The notes beneath the pieces are model-generated. The model had not been told where the DNA came from. It made no database searches and was given only the letters and a program-made list of their open reading frames with translations. Shown one piece after another: positions 1-5,161 of a DNA stretch of 5,161 bases (position 1 is the first letter of the stretch; each line of letters opens with the position of its first letter). The translations under genes and the position numbers were made by a program. The stretch is from Ruminococcaceae bacterium UBA5423 (lineage in GTDB: Bacteria; Bacillota; Clostridia; Oscillospirales; Acutalibacteraceae): positions 12,838 through 17,998 of the forward strand of contig DHNF01000053.1 in NCBI GenBank assembly GCA_002409375.1, in the 5' to 3' direction.

Positions 1-1
1 G

Positions 2-655
2 ACGAGAATGGCAACAGCCGCGATAATCAGGGAACACCTTGCGCAGGCATGTTGTTATGACGAGAACATAAGGCGGTCAAATAAGGACAGCGATATTGAA
101 AGGCCTGAATATGATATTAAGTGCGAAGCGTTGCTTCCGGTGATAAAAAGGGAGCTGCCGGTGCATTTTCATGCTCATAGGATTGACGATGTATTTACTG
201 CACATAGGATTGCTGCCGAATTCAATCTTGATTATGTAATAGTGCACGGTACACAGTCACACCTTGCTGCGGATTTGTTGGCGGCAGATAAAACACGCGT
301 GCTGTGCGGGCCATTGCTGTGTGACCGCTCCAAGCCCGAGCTGCGAGATTTAACTCCGCGATGCACGGCTGTTTTGCACCAAGCGGGTGTTAAAATTGCA
401 ATAGTAACCGACCATCCGGTTATACCCGAGCAATACCTTTCACTTTGCGCCGGGTTGTCTGTCAGGGAGGGACTTCCATATGAAGAGGCGCTGCGCGCTA
501 TTACATTGTCCCCTGCCGAGATTTGCGGGATTGATGCCCGGGTAGGTTCAATTACGCCGGGTAAGGATGCTGATATTGTATTGTTTACGGAAGATCCACT
601 GAGCGTTACCGCCAAACCAAATGCCGTGTTCTGCAAAGGGCGGCGCTTTGTATGA
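2..655 (+). CDS. Amidohydrolase family protein (imidazolonepropionase-like), 3' part only
   Basis: This is the C-terminal part of a metal-dependent amidohydrolase (TIM-barrel, COG1228/HutI-like), about 217 residues; such enzymes usually run near 380-400 residues. The reading frame is open to the left edge, so the ATG at position 8 is probably an internal methionine: the family typically reads T-R-M-G-T-A-A here, and T-R-M-A-T-A-A is seen. Counting that Met as 1, visible landmarks are P-E-Y-D at 33-36, the metal/substrate histidines in HAHR (55-58), VHGTQSHL (79-86) and the catalytic-type aspartate in TDHPV (134-138). The typical C-terminal strand GKDADIVLF is at 185-193. The N-terminal HxH metal motif lies outside the window. 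The substrate cannot be read from sequence; imidazolonepropionase itself is not established. It ends 18 bases before the fumarase alpha gene, so the two are likely co-transcribed. Confidence 0.88.
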   Translation, partial: TRMATAAIIREHLAQACCYDENIRRSNKDSDIERPEYDIKCEALLPVIKRELPVHFHAHRIDDVFTAHRIAAEFNLDYVIVHGTQSHLAADLLAADKTRVLCGPLLCDRSKPELRDLTPRCTAVLHQAGVKIAIVTDHPVIPEQYLSLCAGLSVREGLPYEEALRAITLSPAEICGIDARVGSITPGKDADIVLFTEDPLSVTAKPNAVFCKGRRFV

Positions 656-673
656 CAATTTTTGGGGGAAAAA

Positions 674-1516
674 ATGAGGAATATTGATGTATCACTTATA
701 GAGTGTGCTGTACGCGATTTGTGTATCGAGGCAAATCTAAGTATTACTGAAGATATTAAAACTTGTCTTACCAAATCGTCTAAGTGTGAAACTAGACCCC
801 TTGCCCGTGATATTTTAGAAAACCTTGTAGAAAATATTAATACCGCCCGTGACATGAGACTTCCGGTGTGTCAAGACACCGGCATGGCAGTTGTATTTGC
901 CGAAGTGGGGCAGGATGTTCACATAACCGGGGGGTTGCTGTCTGATGCGGTGAACCGCGGAGTTGCGAGGGGATATACCGAGGGGCTGCTGCGCTGTTCG
1001 GTAGTGTCTGATCCGCTTCGTCGTGTAAACACCGGCGACAATACACCGGCGGTGCTTCATACTGTGCTGACTTCCGGTGATAATATAAGGCTTACGGTTG
1101 CACCCAAGGGCTTTGGCAGTGAAAATATGAGCCGGCTAAAGATGTTTACGCCTGCCGCAAACGCACACGATATTATTAAGTTTATATGCGATACGGTAAG
1201 CATAGCCGGCGGCAATCCTTGCCCCCCTGTAGTGCTCGGAGTCGGTATCGGCGGTGATTTTGAGTTGTGTGCGCTGCTTGCAAAACGCGCATTGTGCCGC
1301 CCGGTTGATTGCAATAACCCCGACCCATATTACGCACAAATGGAACGGGATGCTCTTGCTAAAGTCAATGCACTGGGTGTCGGACCTCAGGGTATGGGAG
1401 GCAAAACCACTGCGCTCGGCGTTGCAATAGAAGTTTATCCGACACATATTGCAGGACTGCCCGTTGCTGTTAATATGGGTTGTCATGTCACAAGGCATGC
1501 CAGTACAATAATATAG
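674..1516 (+). CDS. Class I fumarate hydratase (or L-tartrate dehydratase) alpha subunit
   Basis: A complete 280-residue alpha subunit, the usual length for the two-subunit form. With a beta subunit it forms a cytoplasmic [4Fe-4S] hydro-lyase interconverting fumarate and L-malate. The three cluster cysteines expected from the family are present: C66 in CQDTG, C183 in NPCPP and C270 in GCHVTRH. D68 of CQDTG matches the catalytic aspartate known from the Leishmania class I enzyme. Other family blocks are RVNTGDNTPA (117-126), APKGFGSEN (143-151), GVGIGGDFE (189-197) and GPQGMGGKTTAL (237-248). I chose ATG 674 because GGGGGA at 664-669 is well spaced and the protein aligns from MRNIDVS; an in-frame TTG at 662 would add four residues and overlap that ribosome-binding site. 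Tartrate dehydratase alpha chains share these motifs, so the substrate is inferred. The beta-subunit gene, usually next door, is not downstream. Confidence 0.95.
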   Translation: MRNIDVSLIECAVRDLCIEANLSITEDIKTCLTKSSKCETRPLARDILENLVENINTARDMRLPVCQDTGMAVVFAEVGQDVHITGGLLSDAVNRGVARGYTEGLLRCSVVSDPLRRVNTGDNTPAVLHTVLTSGDNIRLTVAPKGFGSENMSRLKMFTPAANAHDIIKFICDTVSIAGGNPCPPVVLGVGIGGDFELCALLAKRALCRPVDCNNPDPYYAQMERDALAKVNALGVGPQGMGGKTTALGVAIEVYPTHIAGLPVAVNMGCHVTRHASTII

Positions 1517-1551
1517 ATAATGAATTTGTAACAAAGAATTAATATAATATC

Positions 1552-1580
1552 TTTTATTTTGCCTGTGATTTTGCTATAAT
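1552..1580 (+). promoter_or_regulatory. Promoter for hpf (extended -10)
   Basis: A perfect TATAAT at 1575-1580 is preceded by TG one base upstream (TGCTATAAT, 1572-1580), the extended -10 form. The -35 is weak: TTTTAT at 1552-1557 with 17-base spacing. The expected transcription start is near 1587, giving a leader of about 75 bases before the preferred hpf start. The site lies in an AT-rich gap after the fumarase stop codon, which fits independent expression of hpf. Assigned by eye as a vegetative sigma-A type promoter; the sigma factor is inferred. Confidence 0.65.
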
Positions 1581-1593
1581 ATAGTTAAGGTAA

Positions 1594-1642
1594 GCTATCG
1601 GGCTAAAAGCTCGATTTGGCACAAAATGTCCCCGCAAGGGGA
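1594..1642 (+). promoter_or_regulatory. Structured 5' leader of hpf with two hairpins
   Basis: Two hairpins can be drawn in the leader. The first pairs ATCGGGC (1597-1603) with GCTCGAT (1609-1615), one G-U included; it can be lengthened by GCT 1594-1596 with GGC 1618-1620 across a two-base bulge. The second is TCCCC (1629-1633) with GGGGA (1638-1642) closed by a GCAA tetraloop of the GNRA class (1634-1637). The second stem's 3' arm is the purine run that would serve as ribosome-binding site for the upstream ATG at 1648, while the GGGAG used by ATG 1663 stays outside it. This could be a translation-control element or simply a stabilising leader. It does not match any riboswitch I can recognise. 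A structured hairpin motif upstream of raiA/hpf genes has been reported; whether this belongs to it cannot be judged by eye. Confidence 0.45.
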
Positions 1643-1649
1643 AAGGAAT

Positions 1650-1654
1650 GGGAG
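1650..1654 (+). promoter_or_regulatory. Ribosome-binding site for hpf start at 1663
   Basis: GGGAG lies 8 bases before ATG 1663. A second purine-rich site, GGGGAAAGGA (1638-1647), serves the in-frame ATG at 1648, so both starts have a plausible site. Homology favours 1663, because HPF proteins conventionally begin M-K-I-x-I. Confidence 0.5.
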
Positions 1655-1662
1655 TTGAAGTC

Positions 1663-2187
1663 ATGAAAATCAACATTACAGGCAGAAAGGTTCCCATTAG
1701 TCAGTCGTTCACCCAGCGGGTCGAGAAAAAGCTTAAAAAGCTTGAAAAGTTTTTCGACTCCGACGCCCAGGCAGAGGTTACGATTACGCAGGAGAGAAAT
1801 TTACAGCGCGTGGAAGTGACAATTCGTCACGGTGGAATGCTTTTCCGCGCAGAGGAGGCAGAACCCGAAGCAATTGACGCTTTGGACAAGCTTATTGATG
1901 TTTTATTCAGACAAATTCGTCGAAACAAAACAAGGCTTGAAAAAAGACTTAGGGAAAACGCTTTCAACGACAAATCGCTATTGGATGAAGAACCTGAGGA
2001 GAACGAGATTGATATTGTAAGATCCAAAAAGTTTCCTGTAAAACCGATGGATGTGGAGGAAGCTGTACTGCAAATGAATATGCTGGGACATCAGTTTTAT
2101 ATGTTCAGGAACATGGACTCCAATGAAATTAATGTTGTTTACTGCCGACGAGACGGAAAATACGGGCTTTTGGAGCCAGATGCATAA
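1663..2187 (+). CDS. hpf: Long-form ribosome hibernation-promoting factor HPF
   Basis: This 174-residue protein is the long HPF of Gram-positive bacteria (also named YvyD/RaiA-like), which binds the 30S decoding region and joins 70S ribosomes into inactive 100S dimers in stationary phase or stress. Residues 1 to about 98 form the ribosome-binding domain, with the family start MKINITGRKV, a basic helix around 20-30 (VEKKLKKLEKF) and a second basic helix at about 70-98. A charged acidic linker follows (about 101-117). The C-terminal dimerisation domain spans about 118-174, with the typical run IVRSKKFPVKPMDVEEAVLQ, then LGHQFYMFRN and the end KYGLLEP. ATG 1663 gives the standard N-terminus; ATG 1648 would add MGVEV. 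The gene has its own promoter and terminator, so it is probably monocistronic. Confidence 0.96.
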   Translation: MKINITGRKVPISQSFTQRVEKKLKKLEKFFDSDAQAEVTITQERNLQRVEVTIRHGGMLFRAEEAEPEAIDALDKLIDVLFRQIRRNKTRLEKRLRENAFNDKSLLDEEPEENEIDIVRSKKFPVKPMDVEEAVLQMNMLGHQFYMFRNMDSNEINVVYCRRDGKYGLLEPDA

Positions 2188-2199
2188 ATTTTCGTCTGA

Positions 2200-2230
2200 T
2201 TGACTATCGGCTATAGCTATATGCTATATA
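2200..2230 (+). promoter_or_regulatory. Possible promoter for the lipoprotein operon
   Basis: TTGACT (2200-2205) is one base off the -35 consensus. Downstream, TGCTATATA (2222-2230) resembles an extended -10 with TATATA at 2225-2230. The spacer is 19 bases, longer than the ideal 17, which lowers confidence. It is the only candidate seen ahead of the lipoprotein, methyltransferase and lipid kinase genes. Transcription would begin near 2237, inside the 5' arm of the hpf terminator. The same AT-rich stretch can also fold as TATAGC (2212-2217) with GCTATA (2223-2228), so it may just be secondary structure. Confidence 0.3.
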
Positions 2231-2231
2231 G

Positions 2232-2260
2232 AAGGGCCGCTATTTGCGGCTCTTTTCTTT
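2232..2260 (+). terminator. Rho-independent terminator of hpf
   Basis: GGGCCGC (2234-2240) pairs with GCGGCTC (2246-2252) around the loop TATTT, with one G-U pair; AA 2232-2233 with TT 2253-2254 extends the stem to nine pairs. The tract TTTTCTTT follows immediately (2253-2260). It sits 44 bases after the hpf stop codon and ends 18 bases before the lipoprotein start, so it separates the two transcription units. Confidence 0.88.
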
Positions 2261-2267
2261 AGAAAAC

Positions 2268-2274
2268 AGGGTGA
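2268..2274 (+). promoter_or_regulatory. Ribosome-binding site supporting the TTG start at 2279
   Basis: AGGGTGA ends four bases before TTG 2279 and resembles the strong Gram-positive AGGAGGTGA site. It overlaps an out-of-frame ATG at 2274, which opens only an eight-codon reading frame ending at 2300. No ATG or GTG in the lipoprotein frame lies between the site and the signal peptide, so the TTG is the likely initiator. Confidence 0.6.
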
Positions 2275-2278
2275 TGGC

Positions 2279-3343
2279 TTGGGAAAATGCAAGAAGATAA
2301 TTGCCGGGATCATGGCGTTGTGTGTATTAATGTCGATGACAGGCTGCAATAACAAAAAAAAAGATATTAGCCGTTTCGGCATAGATGTAAACAGCCTTAA
2401 TCCGTTGTTTATGACAGCGGTGGACGCTCTTGACGGCCGCAAGGTATTTAGTCGTGATCCATCAATTATAAGCGCCGTTATCATGCTTTTTATGAATATG
2501 GAGCTCACACCAAAACAACAGCTTACAAATGAAAAAGGAATAAGCTTTACGGCAACTACAATGTACGGTGATTTCTACTTTGGTGAATGTCGCGGGAATT
2601 GGCTTAGGATTTCCGGGGAAGAATACGAATTGGAAAAGGATTATTCGGAGGATATACGGCTGATTTATGAACGGCTGGTTTCCGAGACTGAGCATACTGT
2701 AGATGTAACGCGTGAAAAAATCCTCGCTGTCACTCCGCAAATGACATATAGAGAACTCATCGAGAGCTTTGGACAAACACTTGAAACAGCGGTTGTGGGC
2801 GAGCGCAAGGCATGGCTGTATAAATACAACGACCGTCCTTTTTATATTAGATATAAAAGTCAAGATGACAAAGTGAATATGACCGGCAGGCAGCTTTTGG
2901 AGCAAATATGGATAAATTACAACCTTGATCAGTCACTGACTTCGCCGGAGCCGCCCGGCAGAGGCAGGCTTTCGGTATACAAGCAAGCATTTGATGATGT
3001 AATTGATGTTTGTCTTGATAGCGATGGCGCTTTACCCTTTAGACTGTTAGTTGATACGGACATTCTTTTGTATATGGATGATAACGAGCGGCATCAGCTT
3101 ATTGATTATTTGAAAAAAAAATATTCCGTAAAAGCTGAGGATACCGACCTTGCAGGTATGGTCGGTGCCGGCGATGCGCTTAATGTGACAGACAGTGAAC
3201 AAATGATTGTATGGGTTAAGCATTACAGTTTTGTGGGTGACAAGAGAATGAATTTTGCTGTGGCCGCAAAGCTTGGAAAAAATGATACAGTTACGCTAAA
3301 TATGAGGTTTAAACTGAAAGAAAACCGTTGGGAGAAAAATTGA
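2279..3343 (+). CDS. Predicted lipoprotein of unknown function with a BamE/SmpA-like central region
   Basis: A 354-residue protein with a clear type II signal peptide: basic start MGKCKK, hydrophobic stretch at 7-20 and lipobox M-T-G-C ending at C23, so it should be anchored to the outer face of the cytoplasmic membrane. The TTG start is needed for the basic N-region; the next ATG (2312) would remove it. After a lysine-rich linker, residues about 25-135 resemble nothing I recognise. Residues about 141-195 (E-K-I-L-A-V-T-P-Q-M-T-Y-R-E-L, then a G and a YIRY strand) resemble the small alpha-beta repeat of BamE/SmpA-type lipoproteins. Residues about 231-354 resemble a C-terminal domain common in clostridial secreted proteins, ending in beta strands and K-x-N-R-W. 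Both comparisons are from pattern memory. The function is unknown. It is directly abutted by the methyltransferase gene. Confidence 0.85.
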   Translation: MGKCKKIIAGIMALCVLMSMTGCNNKKKDISRFGIDVNSLNPLFMTAVDALDGRKVFSRDPSIISAVIMLFMNMELTPKQQLTNEKGISFTATTMYGDFYFGECRGNWLRISGEEYELEKDYSEDIRLIYERLVSETEHTVDVTREKILAVTPQMTYRELIESFGQTLETAVVGERKAWLYKYNDRPFYIRYKSQDDKVNMTGRQLLEQIWINYNLDQSLTSPEPPGRGRLSVYKQAFDDVIDVCLDSDGALPFRLLVDTDILLYMDDNERHQLIDYLKKKYSVKAEDTDLAGMVGAGDALNVTDSEQMIVWVKHYSFVGDKRMNFAVAAKLGKNDTVTLNMRFKLKENRWEKN

Positions 3344-4462
3344 ATGAATTCATTACAGCTGTGCGCGCCCTGCTTATTCGGTTTGGAAGGTATATTGGGC
3401 AATGAGCTGCGCCGTATGGACGCAGACAATGTAAAGGCAGAAAACGGACGAGTGTTTTTTGAGGGTGGACCGGAAATACTTGCGCGTGCAAATATTTGTT
3501 CCAGATATGCCGAACGAATACAGGTAGTAATGGGCAGATTTAAGGCCAAATCCTTTGAAAGCCTGTTTGAAAATGTACGGTCATTGCCGTGGGAGCGGTT
3601 TGTCGGTAAAAGCGATAGATTTCCGGTTAAGGGTTGGTCTTTGGAATCTGCGTTGCACAGTGTTCCTGACTGTCAATCAATAATTAAAAAGGCAGTTGTG
3701 GAAAGACTTAAGGAAAGATATCGAACCTCATGGTTCGATGAAACAGGCTTGCTTTATCAGATACAGTTCACAATATTAAAAGACGAAGTTACAGTTTTAA
3801 TTGACTCAAGCGGTGCAGGTTTGCACAAGCGAGGTTATCGCGAAATCGCCGGGGTTGCACCTTTAAAAGAAACATTGGCAGCAGCAATTGTCGATTTGGC
3901 TCATGCTAGAAAAGCACGCCGGGTGTTTGATCCGTGCTGTGGCTCGGGCACCTTGCTGATTGAATCGGCGTTTGCGGCACTCGGCATTGCACCGGGTGTA
4001 AACCGCAAATTTTCATCATCAGATTGGAGTCAGGTACCCCGTGCTGTTTGGAAACAGGAGCGGGACAGGGCGCGACAAGCAGAGCGCAGAGATGTTAATT
4101 TTTCGGCGTTTGGCAGTGATATTGATAAGCAGGCGATTGACCTGACCTTGGAAAATGCAAAAAAGGCTGATGTTGCAAGGCTTGTCTCGGCTAAACAGGC
4201 TGATTTAAGTGATTTTAAGATAGATGACGGCGGTGGGGTGGTGCTTTGCAACCCGCCTTACGGAGAACGGCTTGCGGATATTAACCAGGCTGAGCGGCTG
4301 ATTCGAATTATGGGACGGGTGTTTAAACCCGGCAACGGATGGAGCTATTATATTATCAGTTCTCATGAACAATTTGAAAAATTATTTGGACGTCCTGCCG
4401 ATAAACGGCGCAAGCTGTATAACGGTATGCTCAAATGCCAGCTTTATATGTATTACCGTTAG
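3344..4462 (+). CDS. rlmL: THUMP domain class I RNA methyltransferase (RlmL/YpsC family, probably 23S rRNA guanine-N2)
   Basis: This 372-residue protein matches the YpsC family, the stand-alone equivalent of the N-terminal RlmL half of the E. coli RlmKL fusion, which makes m2G2445 in 23S rRNA. Databases often mislabel the family as a DNA N6-adenine methylase. An N-terminal ferredoxin-like/THUMP region covers about 1-155, opening with the typical C-L-F-G-L-E-x-I-L-x-x-E-L. The family block HKRGYREIAGVAPLKETLAA is at 161-180. The SAM-binding motif I FDPCCGSGT is at 195-203, the acidic motif GSDID at 257-261 and the catalytic NPPYGERL at 303-310. All key motifs are intact and the length is normal. 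ATG 3344 follows the lipoprotein stop with no gap, with GGAG at 3331-3334 as ribosome-binding site, so translation may be coupled. The exact target base in this organism is inferred from the family. Confidence 0.92.
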   Translation: MNSLQLCAPCLFGLEGILGNELRRMDADNVKAENGRVFFEGGPEILARANICSRYAERIQVVMGRFKAKSFESLFENVRSLPWERFVGKSDRFPVKGWSLESALHSVPDCQSIIKKAVVERLKERYRTSWFDETGLLYQIQFTILKDEVTVLIDSSGAGLHKRGYREIAGVAPLKETLAAAIVDLAHARKARRVFDPCCGSGTLLIESAFAALGIAPGVNRKFSSSDWSQVPRAVWKQERDRARQAERRDVNFSAFGSDIDKQAIDLTLENAKKADVARLVSAKQADLSDFKIDDGGGVVLCNPPYGERLADINQAERLIRIMGRVFKPGNGWSYYIISSHEQFEKLFGRPADKRRKLYNGMLKCQLYMYYR

Positions 4463-4474
4463 GGAGATTAGTAA

Positions 4475-5161
4475 ATGAAACACGTTTTTATAATTAATCC
4501 GCAAGCCGGAAAGGATAAGCGCGCTCTTTCGTTGATACCTGAAATAAAAAAGTATTTTGCTAAAAATCAGGGTGATTATGTAATCAATATAACAAGCGCA
4601 CCGATGGATGCTACGCGGCTTTCCCGCGGCCATGCCGTCAAGGGAGGGAAAGTACGCTTTTACGCATGCGGAGGCGACGGTACGTTGTTTGAAGTATTAA
4701 ACGGGGCTTATGGCCGTGACAACGTGGAAATTGCCTGTATACCGTGTGGCTCGGCTAATGATTATATCAAAAACTTTGGTGATGCCGAGCAGTTTAAATC
4801 TGTTGCGGCATTGGTTAATGGTACGACACATTTGGTGGACGCAATAGACTGCAACGGTCGCAAATCACTTAATATTTGCTGTATGGGTATGGATGCTGAC
4901 GTCGCCGACAAGATGATATATTTTAAAAATTTCCCCCTGGTTTCAGGGCCGATGGCTTATAAGCTTGCAGTTGCCTATATGTTTTTTCATCGTATAGGCA
5001 GGCGTCTTGATGTGCAAATTGAAACAGGGAACGGTGTTGTTCGGCATCAAGGTGATTATTTGTTTACACTTGCGGCAAGCGGGCAGTATTACGGCGGGGG
5101 CTTTTACGGGGCACCACAGGCTTGCACCGGCGGTGGGCTTTTGGGTTTTGTTTTTGTGGAT
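4475..5161 (+). CDS. Diacylglycerol kinase family lipid kinase, 5' part only
   Basis: The first 229 residues of a DAGK/YegS/DgkB-type kinase, which phosphorylates diacylglycerol or a related lipid at the inner membrane face using ATP; the family is usually about 290-310 residues, so roughly a quarter is missing past the right edge. Visible motifs are the start FIINPQAGK (5-13), the nucleotide-binding GGDGT (66-70), PCGSANDY (90-97, replacing the common P-x-G-T-G-N-D-F) and GQYYGGGFYGAPQA (203-216). The segment after it reads TGGGLLGF (218-225), where most relatives carry acidic residues (such as DDGLLDV). ATG 4475 has AGGGAGA (4461-4467) seven bases ahead and lies 12 bases after the methyltransferase stop codon, so it is very likely in the same operon. 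The exact lipid substrate cannot be told. Confidence 0.92.
   Translation, partial: MKHVFIINPQAGKDKRALSLIPEIKKYFAKNQGDYVINITSAPMDATRLSRGHAVKGGKVRFYACGGDGTLFEVLNGAYGRDNVEIACIPCGSANDYIKNFGDAEQFKSVAALVNGTTHLVDAIDCNGRKSLNICCMGMDADVADKMIYFKNFPLVSGPMAYKLAVAYMFFHRIGRRLDVQIETGNGVVRHQGDYLFTLAASGQYYGGGFYGAPQACTGGGLLGFVFVD

Noticed and set aside
232..855. Long minus-strand open frame (207 codons) opposite the amidohydrolase and fumarase start
   Set aside because: It lies antisense to two well-conserved genes and its translation shows no recognisable domain; it looks like a codon-bias shadow.
1136..1534. Minus-strand open frame of 132 codons opposite the fumarase alpha gene
   Set aside because: It mirrors conserved coding sequence, has no convincing ribosome-binding site and no known motif.
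1533..1560. Possible terminator after the fumarase alpha gene: AAAGAATTA with TAATATCTTT, followed by TATTTT
   Set aside because: The stem has a single G-C pair, a bulged A and a three-base loop, so it is too unstable to call; it may be chance in an AT-rich promoter region.
1626..1658. Ten-codon upstream reading frame through the GCAA hairpin of the hpf leader
   Set aside because: No ribosome-binding site precedes ATG 1626, and short frames of this size are expected by chance.
1587..1662. A known metabolite riboswitch (such as preQ1 or cyclic di-GMP) upstream of hpf
   Set aside because: The conserved core sequences of those riboswitches are not present; only two simple hairpins can be drawn.
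2274..2300. ATG-started eight-codon frame overlapping the lipoprotein start
   Set aside because: It is too short and out of frame; the lipoprotein signal peptide in the TTG frame explains the region.
3344..4462. Reading the methyltransferase as a DNA adenine methylase of a restriction or defence system
   Set aside because: NPPY is shared by DNA and RNA methylases, but the THUMP-type N-terminus and the HKRGYR...APLKE block are those of the RlmL/YpsC rRNA family, and no restriction gene is nearby.

Overview
The window reads as an ordinary chromosomal stretch of a low-to-moderate-GC Gram-positive anaerobe, most likely a clostridial (Clostridia/Oscillospiraceae-like) Firmicute. The reasons are: a long-form hibernation-promoting factor, a two-subunit oxygen-sensitive class I fumarase alpha chain, a lipobox lipoprotein, a YpsC/RlmL-type RNA methyltransferase, a DAGK-family lipid kinase, purine-rich Shine-Dalgarno sequences and use of TTG as a start. 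All six genes lie on the + strand; no convincing gene is seen on the - strand.

Layout. (1) Positions 2-655 are the 3' part of an amidohydrolase of the imidazolonepropionase-like (HutI/COG1228-type) superfamily, cut by the left edge. After 18 bases comes a complete class I fumarate hydratase alpha subunit (674-1516), probably co-transcribed with it. The usual beta-subunit gene does not follow. (2) A 146-base gap holds an extended -10 promoter (TGCTATAAT, 1572-1580) and a short leader with two hairpins, then the long-form ribosome hibernation factor hpf (1663-2187). hpf is closed by an intrinsic terminator (2232-2260). (3) A second cluster starts with a lipoprotein from a TTG codon (2279-3343). 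It is followed with no gap by a THUMP/UPF0020 23S rRNA-type methyltransferase (3344-4462) and, after 12 bases, by a diacylglycerol/lipid kinase family protein (4475 to the right edge, cut off).

How the genes fit together. The left pair looks metabolic (amide/ring hydrolysis and fumarate/malate interconversion), hpf is a stand-alone stationary-phase gene with its own promoter, leader and terminator, and the right trio is a tightly packed operon of envelope and RNA-modification functions with no obvious shared pathway. I found no mobile element, CRISPR array, tRNA, rRNA, defence system or large repeat, and nothing that amounts to a new multi-gene system. The points most worth a second look are the structured hpf leader, the fumarase alpha subunit without its partner, the possible promoter overlapping the hpf terminator, the unassigned two-domain lipoprotein, and the lipid kinase lacking acidic residues at a normally conserved site.
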